A DNA stretch of 64,000 bases from assembly GCF_036625275.1 (NCBI RefSeq), contig NZ_JAZKUD010000001.1:124001-188000 (forward strand), given 5' to 3'. Positions 53,601 through 62,248 of the stretch are shown piece after piece. This DNA comes from Accumulibacter sp036625275. Lineage in GTDB: Bacteria > Pseudomonadota > Gammaproteobacteria > Burkholderiales > Rhodocyclaceae. The notes under the pieces were generated by a model. The model was not told the origin of the DNA and searched no databases. It saw only the letters and a list, made by a program, of their open reading frames with translations. Positions within the stretch are counted from its first letter, which is position 1. Each line of letters starts with the position of its first letter. A program made the position numbers and the translations under genes.

Positions 53601-54354
53601 GGTCGGCGGCGCGGTCGCGCTCCTCGAGCACCCCCCGGTGATCGAAGTAGAAGCGGCGGCCGACGTGACGAAAACCCGTGCTCGCCAGCGGCACGCGCGG
53701 GACGACATCGTCGCGATTGACGAAACGGAAGGTCTTCAGACCCAGCGCGTCTTCGTAGGCGGCGGCGAATTGCCAGTCGCCGACCCGCGGCTGGCCGTAA
53801 GTGTAGACGCCACACACCCTCAGCCCGTTTTCGGGCCGCCCCTCGCCGGTGGACGAGTCGCCGAGCACGCAACGCGCCGCTGCCAGCACCGCCAGCGCAC
53901 CACCAAGACTGTGGCCGCTGATCCAGAGATCACGAACCGCATGTGCTGCCAGCCGGTCGCGGATGCGCGTCCATACGGCTTCGAGTGCGTCCCGGAATCC
54001 CCGGTGTACGAAGCCGCCCGGACCATCGCTGCGGCGGGTGTTGAAGTTCACCAGCCAGTCGTTCAACTGTTGTTCGGAACCCCGGAAGACCAGCAACCCG
54101 GTGCCATTCGCTGCGGCGACGATGAAGGCTTGCGTGCCGATCCCGTCGTCGGCAACGAAGTCCGCCTGCGGGTCGAAAACCCACGCTTCGCCTGCCTGCG
54201 CGCCCAGGTCACTGGCAAACTCCTGTGCCGACCGGTAAGCCTGCTCACTCAGCCTGGCGAGGTCCAGCGCCACGTCGAACGAGTAGCCGTCGACACCGGC
54301 GGTGAAGTGTTCCGGATCGATCCTGTGGGTATTGCGAGCGCCGCTGCCGTTCAT
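50683..54354 (-). CDS. Class 3 lipase fused to a membrane-spanning patatin-like phospholipase
   Basis: The 1223-residue protein is read from ATG 54354 with AGGAGA 7 bases upstream. Residues ~60-250 are a Lipase_3 domain with LLVFRGSEQQLNDW and nucleophile GHSLGG (Ser149). After a Pro/Ala-rich linker, a patatin domain begins near 372 with GGGIRSATFNLGVLQAL and its Ser motif STVSGGGYIGAW (~410). The expected Asp motif LSDGGHFENLG appears only near 1047. The ~630 residues between carry about eight hydrophobic helices (for example LLLVTALALVLFIAWGLIA). Thus one serine hydrolase domain and a second one split by membrane helices sit in one chain. Lipid substrate is unknown. The C-terminus meets the IS1182 remnant end. 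Confidence 0.85.
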   Translation of the reverse strand: MNGSGARNTHRIDPEHFTAGVDGYSFDVALDLARLSEQAYRSAQEFASDLGAQAGEAWVFDPQADFVADDGIGTQAFIVAAANGTGLLVFRGSEQQLNDWLVNFNTRRSDGPGGFVHRGFRDALEAVWTRIRDRLAAHAVRDLWISGHSLGGALAVLAAARCVLGDSSTGEGRPENGLRVCGVYTYGQPRVGDWQFAAAYEDALGLKTFRFVNRDDVVPRVPLASTGFRHVGRRFYFDHRGVLEERDRAADLIGPRVEAALKKCEDALSQLGDNKDVKPFSLIADHDIATYIALLENNRSFTAENLQAVSSRQVIWAEWQALQRLPGGTPAASNTAAEGVTAPPPGPPEDLAEQPPAPAESARQISPEPQCAGLALSGGGIRSATFNLGVLQALASGGVLPRIDYLSTVSGGGYIGAWLTAWLYRTGKSTGDTPGLTAAEAAEAVAARLGGTERQRAEQFNDAGEPREVTWLRRFSNYLTPRAGLFSADTLTALATWLRNTLVNQLLLVTALALVLFIAWGLIAALPDTGSTQPVLSPVSGLGPWAVILLATFLAASSESRSADRCLSGRVEASLVVASLFCLLWVTLPFLLLLVWPAFGGAPGLTGPAHRLLFIVLAPPLTLLAAFSAGSLLLALLHQLGGEMYREWWARCNGRLLHTTVVWLAASGIAFGTPFLWHLSWNYLMTAGGIAWLATTAMGALSATSAQCSGTERRPNWRGWLARAAPYAFIVGLLGLVALGVHWGIQKLGAPVETTTAVADQATPGAVPQTGEACPEKSSGWNLAYRIVDRETAAQVESPSATIDCWLVTPFADYANLSLYRVRAITAGQWCTVLALLFLVIVMLAWRLDINIFSLHFFYRNRLARCYLGASNSERRPNLYTGMTDQDSPPLCDLARVRPYPLINCALNITHDPVAGATDRLGWQERKAASFLFSPLHCGYRLAFGERGIDAFQKTADFAVKAVGRKEPLPLAMAMTISGAAASPNWGYHTNAATAFLMTVFNARLGWWLPNPRKPTCWRKDSRSFSSRMLLLELLGLSSDRKDLVYLSDGGHFENLGLYELVRRRCRVIIASDASQDGDYTFEDLGNAVRKCRTDFGVEIDIDPRSIIPDASGVSAGHSAIGLIHYPETEERPAAEGLLFYIKPSLTGDESADLLQYKSQHQDFPHVSTLDQWFDESQFESYRKLGQHIAQELIADKFRPLRHRPGIEPLREALGKLHASLAG

Positions 54355-54518
54355 CGGGTTCTCCTGGGTCTGTCGCAAGACGGAACACCGCCTCTGCCGC
54401 CATCGTGCCGGCAGGACACTGCAGGCTCGCTAGCGGCCGCCCGGCCTGTTTGCCGAGGCGGCCCAATCGGACCTCATGCCGGCGCGTCCAGTCAGCCGCA
54501 CTGCCCGGCAGTCCCCGT

Positions 54519-55355
54519 TCAGGCTGTTTCGATCGGGTTGCCGGGTGGTGGGTTGTTGTGCACCAGGCGGCCGGCATCGGGCCGCGCCGACACCGTGTGA
54601 TGGATCAGGTCGGTTGCTTCTATCCGGCGCGCCGGATCAAGCTGCGGATCGAAATTCTTCGAGATCGGTGCCGTCGCATCGCACCGCGATGCATAACCGG
54701 CCAGCTTCTGGGCGTCGAAGGACAGCCCCGCGGCTTCCGCCTGCCGGATCATCCAGCACAGCGAGATATGTGACAGACCGACGCTCTGGCCGCCACCGAC
54801 GTCGGAGTGTACTCCGCGAAACCAGACCTCCCTGAGCGTTTCGCGCGGCGGCACGCTGCCGTCAGCGCGCTTGATCCGCGTCGGCCGAAAGTTCTCCCGG
54901 CGTTCGTCGAGTGCCAGTGCGTGACAGCATTTCTCGACGTTATCCGGCAGGGTCAGGTGCCAGCCGAGGTTGATCGGATTGCCGGGAATGCCGAACGAGG
55001 CGACCAGATCCCAGATACCCAGAAAGCGGATGCGAACCTCCGGAAAGTTCTCCTTGACCTCGTTGGCGAAGTGCACCGCCAGCGCCGAACCCCGACTGAA
55101 TCCGACGATGTCGATCGTCCGGTCGCCAGCGGCAAGGTTCCTTTCAAGCGCCTCGATCGCCTCGCGAATCCGCAGTTTGCCGCCAGCTCCGGCGACACCG
55201 CCCAACACCTTGCCAATGAATCCGAGGCGAGTGCCGACCCCCTCGAGGTAATAGAGGTTGCCTTGGTAGGCATCACGGAAGCGGACGACGTTGCTGTCCC
55301 TGGCTTCGTCCTCCTCGTCTTCGTTCCAGGTGCCATCAAATGCGTAGAGTGCCAT
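54519..55355 (-). CDS. DUF2235-family alpha/beta hydrolase (Tle1-like phospholipase fold)
   Basis: The 278-residue protein starts MALYAFDGTWNEDEED. The nucleophile elbow is GFSRGS (Ser87), with Asp116 in FLGIWD and His183/Asp185 in GVHSDVGGG giving the rest of a triad. DUF2235 includes type VI secretion lipase effectors such as Tle1, but no VgrG, Hcp, PAAR or immunity gene is nearby, and no signal peptide is seen. It lies 164 bases upstream of the lipase-patatin gene on the same strand. The two may act together on lipids. The 416 bases before it hold repeat copy D and no gene. Confidence 0.83.
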   Translation of the reverse strand: MALYAFDGTWNEDEEDEARDSNVVRFRDAYQGNLYYLEGVGTRLGFIGKVLGGVAGAGGKLRIREAIEALERNLAAGDRTIDIVGFSRGSALAVHFANEVKENFPEVRIRFLGIWDLVASFGIPGNPINLGWHLTLPDNVEKCCHALALDERRENFRPTRIKRADGSVPPRETLREVWFRGVHSDVGGGQSVGLSHISLCWMIRQAEAAGLSFDAQKLAGYASRCDATAPISKNFDPQLDPARRIEATDLIHHTVSARPDAGRLVHNNPPPGNPIETA

Positions 55356-55537
55356 TGCTCAATCTCCCATCGGCAAGTCTGACTTCGGACCCGGCCTTGC
55401 CGGCCGGCTGCTTACGGGCAAGTTTCGGTCATTAAATTAGGGTCGTCAACGTCGGTCGCCGAATTTCGCAGAAAATAAGCACTGCACACGTCAGGCGTCA
55501 TCGCGATTTCCTCAACGAAGAGGGAGAAGACCCGGCT

Positions 55538-55771
55538 AACGGTCATGACTTTTCCAGACACCTCCGATCATGAAAGTCATGACCGTTTCCCTCCCTTGCA
55601 GGGCGCATTCCGGCTGGCACGCCGGAATCGTTCGATGGGCGCAGAGTATGCTCCGCGAATTTCCCATCCCACCCCCCGGCTACGGCGGCGCGGAGCAGTG
55701 CTTCGCGAAACCCCGCCTTCGTTCCCGCGCGGGGGAGGGGAGATTTGTGAGTTGCTGACGCGACTTTCACA
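55538..55771 (-). repeat. Palindromic dispersed repeat, copy D (with an enlarged arm)
   Basis: The palindrome spans 55538-55587 (perfect 15-bp arms AACGGTCATGACTTT and complement). The arm ends with GGGGAGATTTGTGAG then GACGCGACTTTCAC near 55770, like copy B. About 110 extra bases interrupt the arm, including GGCATTCC-like and CGCGCGGGGGAGGG segments. It ends directly at the stop codon of the ABC permease gene (55772). Confidence 0.82.
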
Positions 55772-56529
55772 TTAAGTCTTGAGCCGGTAACCGGTCTTGA
55801 AGATCCAGGCCACCATCGCCAGTAATGTCGCCAGGAACAGCAGCGTCATGGCAAGACTGATGCCGACGCTCACGTCAGCAAGATCGTAAAAACTCCAGCG
55901 AAAACCGCTGACCAGATAGACCACGGGGTTGAACAGAGTGACCGTCTGCCAGATCGGTGGCAGGATATGGATCGAGTAGAAGCTGCCGCCCAGGAATGTC
56001 AAGGGGGTGATGATCAGCAGCGGCACCAGTTGCAGCTTCTCGAAATTATCGGCCCAGATGCCGATGATGAAACCGAAAAGACTGAAAGTGACCGCCGTGA
56101 GCACCAGGAAAAGGATCATCCAGAAGGGATGTGCGACCTGGATCGGGACGAACAGGCGGGCTGTCGCGAGGATCACCAGGCCAAGGACGATCGACTTGCT
56201 GGCGGCTGCGCCGACATAACTGGTCGCGATCTCGAGATAGGAAACCGGCGCCGACAGCAGCTCGTAGATCGTTCCCGTGAATTTTGGAAAATAGATCCCG
56301 AATGAAGCGTTGGAAACGCTCTGCGTCAATAGCGACAACATGATCAGCCCCGGCACGATGAAAGCACCATAGCTGATGCCGTCGATCTCGGGAATGCGCG
56401 AACCGATCGCCGCGCCGAAGACGACGAAATACAGGGAGGTCGAGATCACCGGCGAGACAATGCTCTGCAGCAGCGTGCGTCGGGTACGCGCCATCTCGAA
56501 GAGGTAAATCGCACGCATGGCCTGCAGGT

Positions 56530-56533
<4 letters not shown>
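55772..56533 (-). CDS. ABC-2 type exporter permease (YadH/NodJ-like)
   Basis: The 253-residue protein has six hydrophobic helices and the ABC-2 signature GAFIVPGLIMLSLLTQSVSNASFGIYFPK, read in two parts. The second half has PLTFLGGSFYSIHILPPIWQ and NPVVYLVSGFRWSFY, typical of YadH-type exporters. It overlaps the ATPase gene stop by 4 bases. The exported substrate is unknown. Its stop codon lies at the edge of repeat copy D. Confidence 0.93.
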
Positions 56534-57456
<923 letters not shown>

Positions 57457-57544
57457 GGACGCGACCATAGCAGATCCCGGCAATGGATTGAACAGCAGCA
57501 TCATCATCCTGGCGGCGGTCGGATGGCCCGACCAGCATGCCGAT

Positions 57545-57572
57545 CCGACACTGGCGCCATATTGGCTATAAT
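57545..57572 (+). promoter_or_regulatory. Sigma-70-like promoter for the receiver-GGDEF gene
   Basis: CCGACA (57545-57550), a 16-base spacer and perfect TATAAT (57567-57572) lie about 130 bases before the gene at 57702 and in its direction. The -35 matches 4 of 6 positions. Confidence 0.5.
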
Positions 57573-57701
57573 TTAGCCTGTTAAGTCTTTGTGATGACTA
57601 CTGAAGTGAGGACCATGGCAGCAGCAGGATGCTGCGGGATATCCTGGCCGGACTGTCGGCGAAGGATCCCTGTAGCGCACGGGTGAAAGGACAAGCACAC
57701 C

Positions 57702-59477
57702 ATGAGCGACCCGATGCCACGGATTTTGGTCATCGATAACCGGCCGGCCAATCTGCTGACGCTGCGGACCACACTGGCTCCGGAATTCGAGTTGCAGTTT
57801 GCGGGTTCCGGCGCACAGGGGCTGGCGATGGCCGCCGAATCCCCCCCCGACCTGATCCTGATCGATATCATGATGTCGGAAATGGACGGTTACGAGACCT
57901 GCCGGCGGCTCAAGGCCGACCCCCGACTGCAGGACATTCCGATGATCTTCGTGACCGCCCTCGGCGAGGCCGGGACAGCGCGTACCGGGCCGGTCCCGGG
58001 TCCTGCCGACACCGTCTTCACCCCGCCGATCATCGCAGAGATTACCCGCCGGCGTATCCGCAATCTGCTGCATCGGGAACAGTTACGCAGGGCGGCCGAG
58101 AACTACCGCAAGCAACTTGCAACGCGAGAACAAGCGCTGCTGGAAAGTGAGGCCTTCACTCGCACCATTCTCAATTCGCTGACCGAGAATCTCGCCGTTC
58201 TGGATAGTCAGGGCGTCATCGTTTCGGTTAACCGGGCGTGGCAACGCTTCGCCGAGGAAAACGGAGCGCCAGGTCTGGCGACAGACTCCGTGGGTATCAG
58301 TTATCGAAGCGTCTGCATGGCTGCTGCCGGACAGCCGGGTGGAGACGAGGCCTTGCTGGCCTGGGCGGGAATCGAGGCGGTGCTGACCAGGACTCAGCCG
58401 CATTTCAGCCACGAATATTCCTGCAACGCTCCGGATCAGGCACGCTGGTTTCGCATGCGCGTTGATCCGATGCTTGCGCCCTGCGAGGGCGTCGTGGTGG
58501 TCCACGAAGACATCACCCGGAGCAAGGAAGCGGAAAATGCCTTGCGCGAGCAGGAGGCGTTCTTCCGCCTGATCACCGAGAACCTCGAAGGCTTCGTGGC
58601 GGTTCTCGACATCGAAGGGCGACGGGTATACAACAGTCCGTCCTATGCGCGCCTGCTCGGCAACCGGAATCTTTGCGGCACCTCCTCATTCGAAGACATC
58701 CATCCGGCCGACCGTGAACGAGTCGTCGGGGCTTTTCATGCGACCGTTGCCACGGGGATCGGGCACCATCTCGAATTTCGCTTTGTGACGGCCGACGGCG
58801 GCACTCGCCTGATCGAATCTCGTGGTGGGGCCATCAGGGACAATGCAGGCCGCATCAAACGCGTGGTCGTCGTTTCCCATGACGTCACCGAGCGCAGGGC
58901 CGCCGAAGAAAAAATCCACCATCTGGCTTTCTATGACGCACTCACCCAACTGCCCAATCGCCTGCTGCTCAACGACCGTCTGCAGCAGACCATGGCAGCC
59001 AGCAAGCGCAGTGCCTGTTATGGCGCGTTGATGTTCATCGATCTCGACAACTTCAAGCCGTTGAATGACCGGCATGGCCATGCAGTGGGCGATTTACTGC
59101 TGATCGAAGCGGCGCATCGACTGAAAACCTGCGTTCGCGCGGCAGACACCGTGGCGCGTTTCGGCGGCGATGAGTTTGTCGTAATACTGAGTGATCTGCA
59201 TACGGATAGGATTGAATCGAGTACGCAGGCCGCGATCGTTGCAGAAAAAATCCGTATCAGGTTATCGGAACCCTACCTGCTGACCATCCGGTGCGAAGGA
59301 ACAACGGACACGAGAATCGAACATCATTGCACGGCGAGCATCGGCGTGACGCTGTTTCTCGATCATGTCGTCAACCTGGACGACCTTCTCAAGCGGGCCG
59401 ATACCGGAATGTATCAGGCCAAACAGGCGGGACGCAATCTGATCCGGTTTCATGACGAGAAGGACGGGGTAGACTGA
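57702..59477 (+). CDS. Receiver-PAS-PAS-GGDEF protein with a degenerate receiver
   Basis: The 591-residue protein has a receiver-like domain (~8-120) with Asp in LILIDIMMSEMDGYE (~53). The usual Lys-Pro is absent: the expected position reads TVFTPPII. The acidic pair is also altered (VIDNRPAN). Two PAS domains follow (~150-270 and ~280-395, the second with SPSYARLLGNRNLCGTSSF) and GGDEF (~400-585) with RFGGDEF intact. The second PAS and the GGDEF domain resemble those of the protein encoded at 14727 (RRVYNSPSY and LFIDLDNFK-type motifs). Diguanylate cyclase activity is likely; phosphorylation control is doubtful. Confidence 0.88.
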   Translation: MSDPMPRILVIDNRPANLLTLRTTLAPEFELQFAGSGAQGLAMAAESPPDLILIDIMMSEMDGYETCRRLKADPRLQDIPMIFVTALGEAGTARTGPVPGPADTVFTPPIIAEITRRRIRNLLHREQLRRAAENYRKQLATREQALLESEAFTRTILNSLTENLAVLDSQGVIVSVNRAWQRFAEENGAPGLATDSVGISYRSVCMAAAGQPGGDEALLAWAGIEAVLTRTQPHFSHEYSCNAPDQARWFRMRVDPMLAPCEGVVVVHEDITRSKEAENALREQEAFFRLITENLEGFVAVLDIEGRRVYNSPSYARLLGNRNLCGTSSFEDIHPADRERVVGAFHATVATGIGHHLEFRFVTADGGTRLIESRGGAIRDNAGRIKRVVVVSHDVTERRAAEEKIHHLAFYDALTQLPNRLLLNDRLQQTMAASKRSACYGALMFIDLDNFKPLNDRHGHAVGDLLLIEAAHRLKTCVRAADTVARFGGDEFVVILSDLHTDRIESSTQAAIVAEKIRIRLSEPYLLTIRCEGTTDTRIEHHCTASIGVTLFLDHVVNLDDLLKRADTGMYQAKQAGRNLIRFHDEKDGVD

Positions 59478-59534
59478 CTCGCCTCAGCGTGGCGAAGCGC
59501 CGGACTTCCGGCGCCCTTCCGTAGGGAAAGACTG

Positions 59535-60329
59535 CTACTGGACTTTTGCCTTGGCACGCAGATCATTCACATATCTCTGGATCTGCTCCTGTTGCAGGCG
59601 CTGCGCCAGTTGCGGCTTGATCTGGTCAAACGGGGGGGCAGTCAGCGGACGGCTGTCCTCAAGCAGGATCACGTGATAACCGAAATCGGTCTTGACCGGG
59701 GTTTCGGTGTACTTGCCCTTGCTCAGACTGCCAACCGCATCGCCAAACGGCTTCACGTAACTGGCCGTGCTGTTCCAGCCAAGGTCGCCGCCTTTGTCCT
59801 TGGAGCCAGGATCCTTGGACTGCTTGGCCAACTCGTCGAACTTGGCACCCTTCTTCAGATTGGCGATGATGGTTTTGGCTTCGTCTTCCTGTTCAACCAG
59901 GATGTGACGGACCTTGTACTCGGTATTGCCCATCTGGGTCTTCATCTTGTCGTATGCGGCCTTGAGATCCTGGTCGCTAATCGGGTGCTTCTTGACAAAA
60001 TCCTGAACGAAAGCGCGGATGAAGATCGCCTGCCTGGCCAGATCGGCTTGCGCCGATACATCGGGTTGCTTGTCAAGGTTCAGCTTCTTCGCTTCCTGGA
60101 CCAGCAGCTCGCGACGGATCAGTTCTTCACGAACCGCGTTCTTCAACTCGGGAGTATCGGGGGCGCCCTGAGCTTTCTGTTCAGCGACAAAGGCGTTGGC
60201 GACGGTCTGAGGAATGGCGACGCCGTTGACGGTGGCCACCGCGCCGCTGGCAGCCTTCTGGGCTGCCGCCGGGAACGAGATAAGCGCACCGAGCAGCAAC
60301 GCGCTGGCGAGTCGGGAAAGCTTGTGCAT
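59535..60329 (-). CDS. Periplasmic parvulin-type peptidyl-prolyl isomerase
   Basis: The 264-residue protein has a signal peptide (KLSRLASALLLGALISFPAAA). An N-terminal SurA-like helical part (VAIPQTVANAFVAEQKAQG) leads to a parvulin domain (~130-225: YKVRHILVEQEDEA, GGDLGWNSTASYVKPFGDAV, FGYHVILLEDSR). It probably helps fold outer-membrane or periplasmic proteins. AAGGAA precedes the ATG. bolA lies 57 bases upstream on the same strand. Confidence 0.93.
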   Translation of the reverse strand: MHKLSRLASALLLGALISFPAAAQKAASGAVATVNGVAIPQTVANAFVAEQKAQGAPDTPELKNAVREELIRRELLVQEAKKLNLDKQPDVSAQADLARQAIFIRAFVQDFVKKHPISDQDLKAAYDKMKTQMGNTEYKVRHILVEQEDEAKTIIANLKKGAKFDELAKQSKDPGSKDKGGDLGWNSTASYVKPFGDAVGSLSKGKYTETPVKTDFGYHVILLEDSRPLTAPPFDQIKPQLAQRLQQEQIQRYVNDLRAKAKVQ

Positions 60330-60386
60330 GTCTGATTTTCCTTCGGTTGGGTTGAGTTGGTTGGGGTTGAAGTAAAACGGGTGTGC

Positions 60387-60704
60387 TCAGGAAGTCGTCG
60401 AGGTCATCGCCGAATATTCTGCAGGGGTCAGCGCCTGGATGCTCAAGGCATGAATCCGGATCGGCACCAGGTCATCAAGCGCGGCATGCACCAAGCGATG
60501 ACGTGCCAGACGGGCGAGCTCTGCGAAAGCATCCGAGACGATCAACAGGCGATAGTGGCCTCCCCCACCCTGCGCACCGGCATGCCCGGCATGCCGGGCC
60601 GAGTCGTCGATCACCTCCAGGCGAATCGGCGACAGCGCTGTGAGTCGTTGCTGAATGATCGTGACAACGCTGGCAGCAGCACCGGCGGCGGGCGCGTCGG
60701 TCAC
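60387..60704 (-). CDS. bolA: BolA-family protein
   Basis: The 105-residue protein has the BolA fold: QQRLTALSPIRLEVIDDSA and the C-terminal RHRLVHAALDDLVPIRIHAL with the invariant His. A Gly/Ala-rich loop lies in the middle (HAGHAGAQGGGGHY), where a His is usual for Fe-S binding with monothiol glutaredoxins. The start overlaps the yciI stop by 4 bases. Confidence 0.92.
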   Translation of the reverse strand: MTDAPAAGAAASVVTIIQQRLTALSPIRLEVIDDSARHAGHAGAQGGGGHYRLLIVSDAFAELARLARHRLVHAALDDLVPIRIHALSIQALTPAEYSAMTSTTS

Positions 60705-61006
60705 GCCGGCAGGGCTTTCTTGAATGGCTTGACGGTTACGGTCGTGTAGACCCCGCTGGCGACGTAGGGGTCGGCGTCAGCCCAGGCTTGGGCCGCTTCA
60801 AGCGAAGCGAACTCGGCAACGATCAGGCTGCCGGAGAAACCGGCCGGCCCAGGATCGGGAGAATCGATGGCAGGAAAGGGACCCGCCAGCAGCAAGCGAC
60901 CGTCATCCTGCAGCGCCCTGAGACGCTCGAGATGAGCCGGCCGGGCAGCGAGACGGTCGGCCAGTGAGTCCGGACGGTCTTCGCCAACGATGGCGTAGAA
61001 CATCAT
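60701..61006 (-). CDS. yciI: YciI-family protein
   Basis: The 101-residue protein starts MMFYAIVGEDRPDSL and has the YciI ferredoxin-like fold with the conserved His-Asp region ARPAHLERLRAL and FASLEAAQAWADADPYV. Function is unclear. It overlaps yciB and bolA by 4 bases each, so yciB-yciI-bolA is one translationally coupled unit. Confidence 0.93.
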   Translation of the reverse strand: MMFYAIVGEDRPDSLADRLAARPAHLERLRALQDDGRLLLAGPFPAIDSPDPGPAGFSGSLIVAEFASLEAAQAWADADPYVASGVYTTVTVKPFKKALPA

Positions 61007-61536
61007 TTAGTCTCCTCGATGTACTTCGACAGCATCAACCCCTGAATGACCACAAAAACCAGCATCAGCCCGGTCGCACCAAACAGTTTGAAGTTGACCC
61101 AGTCGTCTGTCGAAAAGTTGAAAGCCACGAAAAGGTTGGCGATCCCCATGAAAATGAAGAAACCGACCCATGACCAGTTGAGTTTGCTCCAGGCCGCCTC
61201 CGGCAGTTCCATCTGTTCGCTGAGCAACGCCCGCATCAGGTTCTTCCTGAAGAACAGCGTGCCTCCGAGCAGCGTCGCTGCAAAGGTCCAATAGAGCACC
61301 GTCGGCTTCCACTTGATGAAGGTCTCGTCCTGCAGGATCAGGGTCATGCCGCCAAAAACCATGATCACCACCAGGCTCACCCAAAGCATGGTGTCAATCT
61401 TGCGACCCTTGAACCATAGCCAGCCAATCTGCGCGAAGCTCGCAACCATGGCTACCCCGGTTGCGACGTAGATGTCGAAAACCTTGTAGGCGATAAAGAA
61501 AAGGATGACCGGGAAAAGATCGAAAAGGAACTTCAT
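61003..61536 (-). CDS. yciB: Inner-membrane septation protein YciB (IspZ)
   Basis: The 177-residue protein has five or six membrane helices and family motifs MKFLFDLFPVILFFIAYK, FIKWKPTVLYWTFA and NLFVAFNFSTDDWVNFKLFG. In enterobacteria YciB affects septation and envelope integrity. First gene of the yciB-yciI-bolA unit. Confidence 0.95.
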   Translation of the reverse strand: MKFLFDLFPVILFFIAYKVFDIYVATGVAMVASFAQIGWLWFKGRKIDTMLWVSLVVIMVFGGMTLILQDETFIKWKPTVLYWTFAATLLGGTLFFRKNLMRALLSEQMELPEAAWSKLNWSWVGFFIFMGIANLFVAFNFSTDDWVNFKLFGATGLMLVFVVIQGLMLSKYIEETK

Positions 61537-61631
61537 GGCGGATACAGTAAATGGATCGAGCGATTATGGCCGATATAACAGACTGCTGTCCATCACTACG
61601 GGCCATCTGGCCATCGCGAGTGACGCAGCGC

Positions 61632-61660
61632 TTTACAGCAGGGTGCCGAATCCCTATAAT
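61632..61660 (+). promoter_or_regulatory. Sigma-70 promoter for the tRNA-Ala/tRNA-Glu genes
   Basis: TTTACA (61632-61637), a 17-base spacer and perfect TATAAT (61655-61660), 17 bases before the first tRNA. The best promoter in the window by eye. Confidence 0.8.
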
Positions 61661-61677
61661 CCCGCCTTCTTTCGGGC

Positions 61678-61753
<76 letters not shown>

Positions 61754-61772
61754 CAAGCCGAAAGAGTTCCGG

Positions 61773-61848
61773 GTCCCCATCGTCTAGAGGCCCAGGACAC
61801 TACCCTTTCACGGTAGGTACCGGGGTTCGAATCCCCGTGGGGACGCCA
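61773..61848 (+). tRNA. tRNA-Glu, anticodon TTC
   Basis: A 76-base cloverleaf with acceptor GTCCCCA/TGGGGAC and encoded GCCA. Anticodon stem CTACC/GGTAG holds loop CTTTCAC, giving TTC. It is 19 bases after tRNA-Ala and probably co-transcribed. No clear terminator follows. Confidence 0.97.
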
Positions 61849-61889
61849 ACGATACCCGTATCCGATTAGCTGGTGCCTGGCCGAAAGAA

Positions 61890-62248
61890 CTAAAACACAT
61901 CCTCAAAGCGAGCCGAGTGCAATTCAGCGATGCGCTGGACGATGGCCAATCCAAGCCCACTGCAAGCCCACTGCCTTCGGTACTGACCTCGCGACCGCGA
62001 TAAAAGCGTTCGACAAGCCGTGGCAAACCCTCCGGCGAAACACCCGGCCCGTCATCGGCGACAGCGAGCAGGATGTCGTCGCTGTGTCCGTTGTGTCCGT
62101 TGTGTCAATTCCTCGGCTTCATGGCGGGCCTGATCATGGCTGAAGATGGCGACCAGTCTCCAGACCAGGAGGGCGGTGGCAAAGACGGCGCGCAGCAGGT
62201 GCCAGCGCAGTGACTGGCCTGGCGCACCGGGGGGAGCCGCGGCATCAG
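61890..62248 (-). pseudogene. QseC-like sensor histidine kinase, internally deleted
   Basis: Directly downstream of the response regulator, one frame gives the N-terminal cytoplasmic and first membrane segment GQSLRWHLLRAVFATALLVW followed by ARHEAEELT. It then jumps at a 9-bp tandem (GTGTCCGTT) near 62089-62106 to the end of a HATPase domain: DDILLAVADDGPGVSPEGLP, LVERFYRGREVSTEGSG. An 11-bp tandem duplication (AAGCCCACTGC at 61953-61974) breaks the frame before LAIVQRIAELH. The sensor, HisKA and N-box are missing (a full kinase would be ~450 residues). It is the decayed partner of the regulator at 62245. Confidence 0.85.

Noticed and set aside
54519..55355. Type VI secretion effector locus
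   Set aside because: DUF2235 alone is not enough: no VgrG, Hcp, PAAR, DUF4123 or immunity-like gene is adjacent.
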